From the NCBI RefSeq assembly GCF_037977235.1, contig NZ_CP150276.1:2170001-2234000 (forward strand): a stretch of DNA of 64,000 bases, in the 5' to 3' direction. A model generated the notes under the pieces. It did no database searches, was not told the DNA's origin, and worked only from the letters and a program-made list of their open reading frames with translations. The stretch is from Paenibacillus sp. FSL K6-0276. GTDB taxonomy: Bacteria > Bacillota > Bacilli > Paenibacillales > Paenibacillaceae. Position numbers and translations under genes: made by a program. Of the stretch, positions 43,185-52,596 are shown one piece after another (position 1 is the first letter of the stretch; each line of letters opens with the position of its first letter).

Positions 43185-43860
43185 TAGATTTTGTGGTTTT
43201 TCATTTAGGTTTTTGTTACCTGACTAGGCTCCAAATCTTGGTACACAACTTATTTTTCGCCATCGACGATTTCATTATAGCGAAGAAATAATAAAGTTTT
43301 TAACGAAAAGCTGATATGGGATTTACAAACGGACTTGTTATTAATCAGCCGAACTTATCATGAAATTATGAAGCGTAACCGGAAAATGATTATGATTAGT
43401 TTTAAAGAAGCAGATATTTATACCGGGTTACATGAAAGGACAATAAAACTTCTATACAGTTTAAGATAATATGTACGTTATTTTACGGTTATATATGAGA
43501 AAGAGACGCTAATTGAAGCTTTGCATTTAGAAATAGAAGTGTGCAAGCGAATTATAGCCCATCTCGAACGGGAATTGAAAAGCTACAATCGGCTGTAACC
43601 ATTAATAAGGAAATCATTTTAGAAGCTTTGATAGCTTATCCAAAGGTGCAACGAATAGAAGAAGAATGGATATACTCCGGGCGTTAATTAAGGAAATCCA
43701 TATGGAAGCTGATCGTAAGAGCATAAAAAACATCGTCTTCTGGTTTACAGAAGACGATAGAACACACACATAATAGTTTACCAATGAGTGAAGGGAGAAC
43801 CCTATCAAAGTGGGTACATTTGACTCGGAAAGTGTAAGTATAAAAACATCAAAGAAAGCG
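43185..43860. other. AT-rich region with decayed open frames
   Basis: No intact gene. Short open stretches on the plus strand lie near 43278-43467 (IMKRNRKMIMISFKEADIY), 43490-43600 (ALHLEIEVCKRIIAHLEREL, coiled-coil-like), and 43600-43770 (LIKEIHMEADRKSIKNIVFW) in changing frames. This is what a frameshifted, decayed gene looks like. The last stretch faintly resembles the end of a large serine recombinase, but I would not assign it. A perfect 11-bp inverted repeat lies at 43732-43758. Confidence 0.4.
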
Positions 43861-43910
43861 TTGACATTTTTATTGGAGTATTCTTATAATAGATTTGAAA
43901 TCGATTACAA
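43861..43910 (+). promoter_or_regulatory. Promoter and first operator of the giant enzyme gene
   Basis: TTGACA (43861-43866), 18-base spacer, perfect TATAAT (43885-43890), then TTGAAATCGATTACAA (43895-43910), a palindrome with one mismatch placed around the expected transcription start, a classic repressor position. Confidence 0.8.
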
Positions 43911-43998
43911 TTGATGCCTAATTCGCTTCAACTGTTTTATACGGTTTTGAGAGTGGGAGAAATGGAAAGAGCAATCTTCTTCTTTTTTATCTTGATAA

Positions 43999-44012
43999 TG
44001 AAATCGATTTCA
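43999..44012. promoter_or_regulatory. Operator palindrome, copy 2
   Basis: Perfect 14-bp palindrome TGAAATCGATTTCA. It fits a LacI-type operator with central CG and also the CcpA cre consensus TGWAANCGNTNWCA. Confidence 0.75.
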
Positions 44013-44135
44013 AGAAAATGAGAGTCCAAGGGAGTCATATTACATTTGATGACTTAGGCGCTCAAACTGTGTTTATACGGTTTTGAAAGAGGGAGGTATG
44101 AAAAAATAATTCTGTTTTCTTTTTTATCTCGAAAA

Positions 44136-44149
44136 TGAAATCGATTTCA
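44136..44149. promoter_or_regulatory. Operator palindrome, copy 3
   Basis: Perfect TGAAATCGATTTCA, 137 bp from copy 2 and 28 bases before the start codon of the giant enzyme. Confidence 0.75.
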
Positions 44150-44176
44150 AATAAAGAGCGTTGAAAGGAGTCATGT

Positions 44177-47100
44177 ATGCAGTCCATAAGCACATCGGTA
44201 AAGCGCAAGCGGGGGCATAACAAATATTTCGCGGCGGTCATGGCACTGGTTTTACTGTTCCCGGGCGTGTTCGGGGGAATGGCACGAGATATCGCTTACG
44301 CGCAGGAGACGCCACCGCAGACGCAGACAGACAGCAAGTGGTATCAGAACTTTGAGCAGGCCGGGGCGGATAGAACCTATGGAATTTCTGCCGTCGGCAC
44401 CTCATCAACAGCGTCGGTTACAGACCGGACACCGGGAGGCAGAAGTCGGGGAAGTGTGCGCCTGATTCAGACGAACGACAATAATCCCGGCGGCGGAGCC
44501 TGGAACACCGATGTTTACGGATTCACGGTATCGCCGCAGAAGGATACAGTTACAGAAGCGACCTATTATGATGCTTCTGCCTATAACTATTTAATTTTTT
44601 ACATTCTGGACGCCGATGTTCATAACCCGAATGTTGTCATCCGGGATGCAGACGGGAAAGTATGGAATGCCAATACGGACCAGGCGCTGTCCGTGAAGGA
44701 TGAGTGGACGAGGCTTTCGATTCCGCTCGATAAGACAAAACTCGATTTTTCGCGGATTGTCTCCATTTCGCTGGGCGAGTATTGGGGCTGGGGCAACATC
44801 TATTATTTTGACGAGCTGTACTTTGCCAAATCTGCTGACTCTCTGCCGCCTGCTTATCCGGATGATGGCTTAGAGCCGTCGGCGCCTGTCATGTACCAGA
44901 GCTTCGAACAACCCGGCAGTGATGGCAGCTATGGCTTGGCAGGTCAGGGAACCGCGACGGTCGCCCAGCGTGTCACTGCGGCTGCTGCTTATTCCTCAAA
45001 CTCCGGCAGTCTTAAAATGGTGCAGAATACCTATACGGACGGGGAAGGGAAGGAACGGAACGAAGCCTGGAACACCGGTGTTTATGGAGCCGGAATTAAA
45101 CCTGAGGGCGGCTTGACCGTATCCGGTGCGACGTATATGGATGCTTCCCCCTTCAGTTATCTGTTGTTCTACGTCAAGGATACGACAGCGGCAGCCGGAT
45201 CCAGTATTCATGTTGTATTCAAGGATGCCGAAGGCGGGGTCTGGGATACGGAAACAAACGCAGCGGTCAAGACGGAGTCGAAGCAATGGGTGAAAATGAC
45301 CGTAAAGTTGGACAAATCGAAAATTGATTTGTCCAGACTGCAGCAGATTGAGCTCGGAACGTACTGGGGTTACGGTAATGTGTACTACTACGATGATCTT
45401 TATCTGGCCCAGAACGAAACGGTTGCTTCGCCTGCCTTTGAGCCAGAGCGCACGGCCTTGTTCAATGATTTCGAGAGCGGAACCGGCTACTCCGCAGGCA
45501 GCGCTGCCACCGCCGTATCCTCAGGTGATATAGCCAACGCAGCGGGCATGGCCGGTGTCATGGTCACGACGGGCAAAAATGACTGGCCTTATACGGCCGG
45601 GAGTTATTTGAGCGTACAGCCCAAAAAAGGCGGTACGTTCGATGCGTCGGCTTATTCATATCTTGCTTTCTATCTGAAGGACACCCAGGGCAGCAATGGA
45701 GTGGAATTCCGCATCAAGGACGCCAACGGGGGCGTCTGGGACACGTGGGGAACCTCCAAATCGACCAAGAATAAATGGGTCAAAATGCAGCTTCCGCTTA
45801 AAGGTGCCTCAAAGATTGACCTGACAAAAATCGTATCGGTCGACGTCGGCTTTTACAATGCCGGAGTGTATTATCTCGATGATATGTATTTTGCCATGGC
45901 CGAAGACGATGTGCTGGCCGGCTTCATCAGCGGAACCCAGAATATCGGAGCGGTCTGGTATCAGAATTTCGAGACGAGAGGGCAGGACGGACGATACGGG
46001 ATTACGGCCGGTACCGGGGTGAGTACCGCACTCAGCATGGAGAAATCGGCGAGTGCATACAACTCTGCGAGCATTCGGGCTGTGCTGTCCCAGGATTCGT
46101 CCAACCCTGCCATGAATGGGATAGCCGTCAGTCCGCAGGCGCTCGAAGAGTCTCCGGACAAGAACCTGCCATATGACTATCAGCCGGAGTTCGACGCCAC
46201 AAATTTTAGCCATCTGATCTTTTATGTGTGGGATGAGCGGGGCGGCCAGACGCTGTCCGTACAGTTGAAGGATGCTGGCGGCAAAACGGTAGACTGGCAG
46301 ACCGGAGAGACGACAGCAGACGGCTGGAATCGGATCGTCATGCCTTTGGACAAGAGCGTGGATTTCCAATTTACACGCCTTAGTGCAGTGACGGTGACGC
46401 CGGGGAAAGCGGGGACCTATTATCTGGATGAGTTTTATTTCGGTAAAAAAGAAAGCGCAGGCTTCCCGAATGCTGGCTATACGCAATTGGTGCTGAAGGA
46501 TGTGGACGGCGAAGCGATGCCCTATTCGGGCAGTCTGCCGCTAGGTTCTTTCGAGAAGCAGCAGGACAGAACGTACCTCTCTTTAAACGGAGACTGGAAA
46601 AAAGAAAGAACCACCCTGGATTCCCAGCTGTCAGCAGCACCCCGGGACAGCGCCAGAACTGCCGGCCTTGAGGAAGAGGCGGGCGGCAGACAGCAGACGG
46701 GTTACAACGACTCCGGCTGGGCCGGCAAGACGCTGCCTCTCCCGGAGGATGAGAGCGCGGTTTACGAATCTCTGAGCGGACCGGAGAACAAGAGTGACAA
46801 GTCGGGTTATCAGGGCGGGGTATGGTACCGCAAGCATTTTGAGGTGAATAGTTCTCTTGAGGGGCAGCCTGCACAGCTTACTTTCCTCGGCGTCAACTAT
46901 TTCGCGGATGTATGGATCAATGGACAATATGCGGGCGGGCATCAGGGCGGCTACACGCCGTTCGCACTGGACGCTTCCGGTCTATTGAACTATGGCGGCG
47001 ACAATGTGATCGCGGTGCGGGTCGACAATCCGAAATGGGACACGTTCAATAACGGGGAAATACTGCCGTACGCGACGTCCGACTGGTTCAACTACACAGG

Positions 47101-50100
47101 AATCCTGCGGGACGCCTACGTTGAATTTATGCCGGACACCTATGTGGTGCGCAGTGATGTGCGTACGCTGGATACGGATGGACATCTGTCGGTCCGCACC
47201 TTTCTGAATCATACGGGCAAAACGGCGAAGCAGGTTCAGCTATCCTATACAGTCTACGAAGCGGAGATCGGAGAGGGTAACCGGCTCAGCGAATATGCGC
47301 AGGACCTGACGGGTACGGAAGCAGCCGCGGCGCAAGGAAACGCATTTACGGTTCCGGCCAGCGGGCAGGCTGTACAAACGGTCGAGGTGAAAGTACCTGA
47401 GCCGAAGCTGTGGAGTCCGTCTGAACCGAATCTGTATATTTTAAAGGTAGAGCAGAAGACCGGCGGAGCAGTAACGGACACCTTCTATACCCAGTTCGGT
47501 ATCCGTACACTGGAAGCGGAGGGTGTACAGCTTAAGCTGAACGGAGAGTTGGCCCCGTTCCTCACCGGGGTCGGTTATACGGAGGACAGCAGCGACAAAG
47601 GACCTTCGCTGGATGATGCTACCCGGTACAGCGACCTGCTGAAGATCAAGGAGGAGCTGAAGGCCAATTTCGTCCGGACCGGGCATTTCCCGCACAGCCT
47701 GCCGACCTATCAGTATGCCGACCGGATCGGCCTGGCCATCTGGCAGGAAATTCCGGCCTATTGGTTCAGCGGAGAAGCCTTCGACCTGCAGCGTCAGCGG
47801 GGCCAGGCCAAGCAAATGATGGAGGAAATGATCTTCAGTAATTACAACCGGCCTTCCGTCTGGTTTGACGGAGTCAGCAATGAGTCAGGCGGGCAGCTGG
47901 AGCGTGTCAACTTTATCCAAGAGCTGCGCGACGCTGCACATGCCATCGACGGAACAAGACTGGTTGGCCAGTCCGCCGTGGCGAATCCGTACAAAGGCGT
48001 GAGCGACCATTCGCATTCCCCGGCGGATATCATCGGAATGACCATGTATTTCGGCGCCTTCTACGGTGCGAATACAGACTTGGAGACACAGGAGGAAATC
48101 GAGGCCATACATGCGCTGCATCCGGGCAAGCCGATCATCGCCACAGAGTACGGCTACTGGTCGGGTGACGAAACCGCCTCGGACACAAGGCAGACGACGC
48201 TGTTCACCGGCACCTTCAATGCCTTTGCCCGCACAGCTACCCGGGCGGAGGACGGAACGCCGAACCCGGACGGACTGCTGAGCGGCGCGGCCTGGTGGAC
48301 TGCATATAACTGGTATACCAATATTACGGGCCTGCAGACGATGGGCCTGTATCATATGGACCGGACAACGCCGAAGCAGGTGAAGGATATTCTGGCGGAG
48401 CGGTATAACCGGTATAACCGGATTTCGGCCGGAACGCAGCCGAAGCCGGCCGGTATTTCGGCTTGGTTCCAGAGCTTTGAGTCGGGCCGGGGCTATTTAT
48501 CTTCATCCGCTCAGCTGCAGCTGGAATCAGCAGCGGACAGTGTGGCCGGCAACGGCACGAAGAGTCTCAAGATCACAGCGGGCTCCGGTGCGGACGGAAC
48601 TTATGCCGCATTTGTTCCGCAGGGCGGCGCGATCAACAGTGATTTGACAGGCTACAATTACCTGAACTTCTACGCCAAGGACAGCGTGGGGGACAGACCT
48701 CTTTCCGTTACGCTCGTGGATGCCGAGGGGCGTTCCTGGACAACGGAGACGGAAGGGAAGACGGTGAAAGACGCATGGACGCGGCTGAGTGTTCCGCTTC
48801 TGAAGGCGCAGGGCGTTCCGCTGTCCAGCCGGCAGCTGAATACGCTGGCGATTACCCAGATCAGGATCGGCGTGAACGCTTCTGAGCAGCTATGGGTCGA
48901 CAACTTCTTCGCGGCAACCTACAAGACCGGAGCGGAGCCCGCTTCGTATCCTGTAGGTTCCAGCGGCTGGTTCCAGTCTTTTGAGGAGACAGACGTGCAG
49001 GTCGGCCAGGGTGTGAATGCCGCCGCAGCGGTGGACCGGACATTTGGGGTCAATCCTGGGGGAACGGGAAGTGTGAAGCTGGAAGTCACTGGAGACGGCG
49101 GCTCACCGGGAGCGGATAAGCAATCTGTCATCATTAGGCCCCAGGGCGGCGCAGCTTCCATAGATGCTTCCGGCTTCAATTATCTGGCCTTCTATGTTAA
49201 GGATATGCAGGGATCGAACACCGTCCACGTTACCTTTGAGGATACGGACGGCACGGTCTCCGTGAACAACTGGACCGATGTCGGTTCAGTCAAGGGGCAG
49301 TGGACGAAGGTGTATCTTCCGCTGATGAAGACCTCTGCGGATATCAGCCATCTGAAGGAAATCCGGTTGGCGGAGTGGAATCCAGGCACCTATTATTTTG
49401 ACGATCTGTACTTCGCCGAATATCCGTCGGATGAAATTCCCGCCACGTATACGGAAAAGATTCCGGAGAAGAACCATCCGGAAGGCCAAATCAAGGTGGC
49501 AGCGGTCGGCGATAGCATCACAGCAGGAGCCGGGCTGAAATATGCCGGGGTAACGAGTTATCCGGCACAGCTCCAGTCGCTGCTCGGGAGCAACTTTGCC
49601 GTCAAGAACTTCGGTGTCAGCGGCCGTACGCTGCTAAAGGACGGCGACGATCCATACTGGAACGAAGCAGCATTTGCGGCCAGCCAGACTTATGCTCCAG
49701 ACGTCGTGGTTATCCAGCTTGGTACCAATGACACGAAATCCTGGAACTGGAAGGAGGGGCAGAACCAGTTTCTGAGCAATTATAAAGAGCTGATTCAATT
49801 GTATCAGGCACTGCCAAGTCAGCCGAAGGTCTTTGTCAATCTGCCACCGGCAGTGTTCAACGATGATCCGAACCAGGCTTATGGTATTGTCAACTCCGTT
49901 CTGCAAAACGGGGTCATTCCTCTGATCCGGCAGGCGGCTGAAGCGACAGGCGCAACCCTGATCGACGTGAACGCGACCACAGCCGGAAGCCGCAGCGACT
50001 TCCCGGATAAGATTCATCCGAATCCGAAGGGAGCCTGGACTTTAGCCGATACAGTGGCCAAAGCCATCCGTGGCACACTTTACAACATCGGGGATACGGA

Positions 50101-52249
50101 GGTCACCACTTGGAAAGACGGTAAGGCCGGCGCGTATTCGATTATGTACGATGATGGTATCTACAAATCCGTTTTACGGTTTGCCGGATTGCATGAAAAA
50201 TACAGTCTGAAGGGAACGCTGGCGCTCATCAGCGGCTGGATTGACGATGGTTATAATGACACTGGCGCTTCCACGGGCACGTGGGATCAGTGGAAAGCAC
50301 TGCTGGATAAAGGGATTTTCGATGTAGCGAGCCATACGGTTACTCACCGGAATCTGACCACGCTCAGCGCGTCAAATGTGTCCTCCGAGTTCAAGGATTC
50401 TGTCGCCCGGATCAAGGAGAAGACCGGTTTTAAGCCGGAATCGCTGGCGCTCCCGTACAATACGGGCAATGCGGCGGTTGCGGCAGAAGCAGCCAAGTAT
50501 TTCGTTGCCGCGCGCCAGGGAGGCAACAATGCCGGCAACGCCAGCAGTACAGAGCAGTATTACAATCTGAGCAGCACAATGGTTGAAAGCACGACAACGG
50601 CCGTCCAACTGGATGAGTGGACCGACTTTGGCATCGCCAAGGGCAACTGGCTGATTCTGACCGGCCATGGCAATGATGGTGAAGGCTGGTCTTCACCTCC
50701 GCTCAGCCTGTACGACAATCATTATGGATATGTATCCCAGCGGATAGATGCTCTTTGGAACGGTACCTTTGCCGAGGTGGGCAAATATTTGCGTGAAAGA
50801 CAGAACGCCACGGTTAAGGCTACTAAAGCAGCTTCCGGTACAATTGAGGTTAAACTGGAGGGCACACTGGACCCGGCAGTTTACAATGAGCCGCTGACCT
50901 TGAGAACGAAGGTTCCGGCAGAATGGAGTGAGGTTACTCTCACACGGGGAGCCACTTCTTATAACCTGAAGCCGGTCCGTGAGGGTGAAGGTGCATTCGT
51001 CTATTACGAAGCCTTGCCTGGAACGCAAATGCTGGTTATCAGCAAGAAGGGAACTTCTGTTACCAGCCCTGATACCGGAACCGGCACACCGGCCTCTTCC
51101 GTCTCCGCAGGCGCAACAGACGGTGCAAAGTCTGTTCTTGCTCCCGGCACAGCGGAGCTTACGAAGGCGCTCGCCGCCGCTCCGGCGGATATCAATGGAG
51201 TGCGGACGCTTACGTTTAAGGCCGGATCAGCTGCGGGTAAGACAATATTCGAATTGCAGCTGCCTGCCTCATATCTGGCTTCGATGAAGCAGGTGCGGAT
51301 CCAATTTATTACCCCTGCAGGTAGCCTGCTACTTCCGGGCGATATGTTTGCGGGCATGGCTAAAGAAGCAAAGCAGATTGCTGTGTCCGTTAAGCTCGCG
51401 GATCTGTCCGGTGCGGATGAGGACGTCAAGCAGGCTGCGGGCAGCCGTCCGGCTGTCGAACTGGGCGCTGCCGTGGACGGAAATCCTGTCAGCTGGCAGA
51501 ACAATCTAGCGACCGTTACGTTCCGCACGCCTTACCAGCTTTCCTCCGCTGAAGCGCTCAACCCGTCTCAGCTGACGTTCTGGCAGATCGGTAAAGACGG
51601 AAAGGGACAGCCGGTAGTCAGCGGACGATATGACAGCGTAGGCGGTGAGATGCTATTCACCACACATCACTTCAGCCGTTATGCAGTTGTCTCTGTAGCC
51701 AAGAGTTTCGGCGATCTGGGCCGCTACGGCTGGGCGCAGGCAGCGGTGGAAGCTCTTGCCTCTAAGGGCGCCATCCGGGGAGTCTCGCAGCATTCGTATT
51801 CGCCTGCGCAAACTATTACCCGCGCGGATGCGGTAGTCATGATTATGCGGCTGTTTGATCTGCGGGCGCAAGCCTCCCATTCCTTTACGGATATAGCGCA
51901 GGCTGATTATTACTATGAAGATGTGAATGCTGCGCGGACGCTGGGCATTGTGCGCGGTTCGGGCAGTGGTGAGTTCCGGCCGGAGCAGCCGGTAACCCGT
52001 CAGGAAATGATGATGATGCTGGACAGCGCCATGCTTGCGGCAGGCAAGGAACGCTCCGGGGGCAGCGGGGAGGCATTGCCGGAATTCAGGGATGCTTCGC
52101 AGGTATCCGCTTATGCCAGGGAAAGTGTGGCCCGTGCGGTTTCGGCCGGTTTGTTCCAGGGCTATAACGGTTACTTGCAGCCCGTTTCGCCGATCACCAG
52201 GGCGGAAGCTGCTGTTACGCTTTACCGGTTGTACGGAATAATGTACTAG
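44177..52249 (+). CDS. Giant S-layer-anchored multi-enzyme: GH2 + SGNH esterase + NodB deacetylase
   Basis: A 2690-residue secreted protein. Order: signal peptide (1-43); four ~150-residue Gal-binding-like modules (about 55-215, 238-412, 425-575, 592-760), each opening with a W/F-Y-x-x-F-E motif and ending YYxDxxYFA; a GH2 glycosidase (about 795-1400) with acid/base E1236 (SNESGG) and nucleophile E1324 (IATEYGYW); two more modules (1430-1585, 1597-1745); an SGNH hydrolase (1772-1975) with S1780 (GDSITAG), GTNDT and D1944/H1947; a NodB-type deacetylase (1977-2180) with D1992/D1993, H2053 and H2057; a linker; three SLH domains (2508-2690) that bind secondary wall polymer. All catalytic residues are intact. 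Ribosome site AAAGGAG. It likely strips acyl groups and sugars from a polysaccharide at the cell surface. Confidence 0.92.
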   Translation: MQSISTSVKRKRGHNKYFAAVMALVLLFPGVFGGMARDIAYAQETPPQTQTDSKWYQNFEQAGADRTYGISAVGTSSTASVTDRTPGGRSRGSVRLIQTNDNNPGGGAWNTDVYGFTVSPQKDTVTEATYYDASAYNYLIFYILDADVHNPNVVIRDADGKVWNANTDQALSVKDEWTRLSIPLDKTKLDFSRIVSISLGEYWGWGNIYYFDELYFAKSADSLPPAYPDDGLEPSAPVMYQSFEQPGSDGSYGLAGQGTATVAQRVTAAAAYSSNSGSLKMVQNTYTDGEGKERNEAWNTGVYGAGIKPEGGLTVSGATYMDASPFSYLLFYVKDTTAAAGSSIHVVFKDAEGGVWDTETNAAVKTESKQWVKMTVKLDKSKIDLSRLQQIELGTYWGYGNVYYYDDLYLAQNETVASPAFEPERTALFNDFESGTGYSAGSAATAVSSGDIANAAGMAGVMVTTGKNDWPYTAGSYLSVQPKKGGTFDASAYSYLAFYLKDTQGSNGVEFRIKDANGGVWDTWGTSKSTKNKWVKMQLPLKGASKIDLTKIVSVDVGFYNAGVYYLDDMYFAMAEDDVLAGFISGTQNIGAVWYQNFETRGQDGRYGITAGTGVSTALSMEKSASAYNSASIRAVLSQDSSNPAMNGIAVSPQALEESPDKNLPYDYQPEFDATNFSHLIFYVWDERGGQTLSVQLKDAGGKTVDWQTGETTADGWNRIVMPLDKSVDFQFTRLSAVTVTPGKAGTYYLDEFYFGKKESAGFPNAGYTQLVLKDVDGEAMPYSGSLPLGSFEKQQDRTYLSLNGDWKKERTTLDSQLSAAPRDSARTAGLEEEAGGRQQTGYNDSGWAGKTLPLPEDESAVYESLSGPENKSDKSGYQGGVWYRKHFEVNSSLEGQPAQLTFLGVNYFADVWINGQYAGGHQGGYTPFALDASGLLNYGGDNVIAVRVDNPKWDTFNNGEILPYATSDWFNYTGILRDAYVEFMPDTYVVRSDVRTLDTDGHLSVRTFLNHTGKTAKQVQLSYTVYEAEIGEGNRLSEYAQDLTGTEAAAAQGNAFTVPASGQAVQTVEVKVPEPKLWSPSEPNLYILKVEQKTGGAVTDTFYTQFGIRTLEAEGVQLKLNGELAPFLTGVGYTEDSSDKGPSLDDATRYSDLLKIKEELKANFVRTGHFPHSLPTYQYADRIGLAIWQEIPAYWFSGEAFDLQRQRGQAKQMMEEMIFSNYNRPSVWFDGVSNESGGQLERVNFIQELRDAAHAIDGTRLVGQSAVANPYKGVSDHSHSPADIIGMTMYFGAFYGANTDLETQEEIEAIHALHPGKPIIATEYGYWSGDETASDTRQTTLFTGTFNAFARTATRAEDGTPNPDGLLSGAAWWTAYNWYTNITGLQTMGLYHMDRTTPKQVKDILAERYNRYNRISAGTQPKPAGISAWFQSFESGRGYLSSSAQLQLESAADSVAGNGTKSLKITAGSGADGTYAAFVPQGGAINSDLTGYNYLNFYAKDSVGDRPLSVTLVDAEGRSWTTETEGKTVKDAWTRLSVPLLKAQGVPLSSRQLNTLAITQIRIGVNASEQLWVDNFFAATYKTGAEPASYPVGSSGWFQSFEETDVQVGQGVNAAAAVDRTFGVNPGGTGSVKLEVTGDGGSPGADKQSVIIRPQGGAASIDASGFNYLAFYVKDMQGSNTVHVTFEDTDGTVSVNNWTDVGSVKGQWTKVYLPLMKTSADISHLKEIRLAEWNPGTYYFDDLYFAEYPSDEIPATYTEKIPEKNHPEGQIKVAAVGDSITAGAGLKYAGVTSYPAQLQSLLGSNFAVKNFGVSGRTLLKDGDDPYWNEAAFAASQTYAPDVVVIQLGTNDTKSWNWKEGQNQFLSNYKELIQLYQALPSQPKVFVNLPPAVFNDDPNQAYGIVNSVLQNGVIPLIRQAAEATGATLIDVNATTAGSRSDFPDKIHPNPKGAWTLADTVAKAIRGTLYNIGDTEVTTWKDGKAGAYSIMYDDGIYKSVLRFAGLHEKYSLKGTLALISGWIDDGYNDTGASTGTWDQWKALLDKGIFDVASHTVTHRNLTTLSASNVSSEFKDSVARIKEKTGFKPESLALPYNTGNAAVAAEAAKYFVAARQGGNNAGNASSTEQYYNLSSTMVESTTTAVQLDEWTDFGIAKGNWLILTGHGNDGEGWSSPPLSLYDNHYGYVSQRIDALWNGTFAEVGKYLRERQNATVKATKAASGTIEVKLEGTLDPAVYNEPLTLRTKVPAEWSEVTLTRGATSYNLKPVREGEGAFVYYEALPGTQMLVISKKGTSVTSPDTGTGTPASSVSAGATDGAKSVLAPGTAELTKALAAAPADINGVRTLTFKAGSAAGKTIFELQLPASYLASMKQVRIQFITPAGSLLLPGDMFAGMAKEAKQIAVSVKLADLSGADEDVKQAAGSRPAVELGAAVDGNPVSWQNNLATVTFRTPYQLSSAEALNPSQLTFWQIGKDGKGQPVVSGRYDSVGGEMLFTTHHFSRYAVVSVAKSFGDLGRYGWAQAAVEALASKGAIRGVSQHSYSPAQTITRADAVVMIMRLFDLRAQASHSFTDIAQADYYYEDVNAARTLGIVRGSGSGEFRPEQPVTRQEMMMMLDSAMLAAGKERSGGSGEALPEFRDASQVSAYARESVARAVSAGLFQGYNGYLQPVSPITRAEAAVTLYRLYGIMY

Positions 52250-52321
52250 TTGAATTGGCGGGTCGTTTCGGTGAACGTTTATTGCCGAAGACGGCCCGAT
52301 CCTTCGAAAGGAAGAACAAAG

Positions 52322-52357
52322 ATCAGGCATAGCTTGTGTGGTGCCTGATTTTTTTTT
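52322..52357 (+). terminator. Terminator of the giant enzyme gene
   Basis: ATCAGGCA pairs with TGCCTGAT (8 bp, 12-base loop) followed by a run of T residues. Confidence 0.88.
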
Positions 52358-52388
52358 GCCTGAAACCGTAAAGAAATGAGAGCTTGCA

Positions 52389-52527
52389 ATGATTGTTGAG
52401 ATAACAAGTGGAAAGATAGAAGGGCTGCAGAAAGGCAGATTGTGCGTCTTCAAGGGCATTCCTTATCCCACGTCGCCTGTAGGCAGCCTGGATTTTAAAC
52501 CTCCGGTGCCAGCGGAGGCAGGGGACG
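52389..52527 (+). pseudogene. N-terminal fragment of a type B carboxylesterase
   Basis: About 46 codons from ATG 52389 encode the typical start of a para-nitrobenzyl-esterase-like carboxylesterase: GKIEGLQKGRLCVFKGIPYP, then PPVPAEA. Homology stops just before the operator at 52537; the catalytic Ser-Glu-His part is absent. It is the stump of a deleted gene between the giant enzyme and lacI. Confidence 0.75.
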
Positions 52528-52536
52528 AAAAAATAT

Positions 52537-52550
52537 TGAAATCGATTTCA
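52537..52550. promoter_or_regulatory. Operator palindrome before lacI, copy 4
   Basis: Perfect TGAAATCGATTTCA, 47 bases before the lacI start codon, suggesting autoregulation. Confidence 0.78.
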
Positions 52551-52596
52551 TTGATAGTTATAATGGATTTATCAACCCTCGAAAGTATGTGAACTG

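Larger units (their letters stand above)
43901..44175 (+). repeat. Imperfect tandem duplication of about 137 bp in the leader
   Basis: Two diverged copies, about 43901-44037 and 44038-44175. Shared blocks in order: TTGATG, TTTATACGGTTTTGA, GAGGGAG-like purine run, TTCTTTTTTATCT, AATGAAATCGATTTCAA and finally GGAGTCAT. Copy 1 ends in GGGAGTCATATTAC and copy 2 in AGGAGTCATGTATG, so the second copy supplies the ribosome site used by the gene. Confidence 0.75.

Noticed and set aside
43732..43758. Perfect 11-bp inverted repeat as terminator
   Set aside because: No T-run on either side and no intact gene to terminate.
43478..43780. Serine recombinase gene fragment
   Set aside because: Only a vague similarity of one short stretch; frames are broken and no catalytic domain is present, so no assignment is made.
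45809..46486. 225-codon minus-strand open frame inside the giant enzyme gene
   Set aside because: Shadow of the GC-rich coding strand; no start signal and composition without protein-like features.
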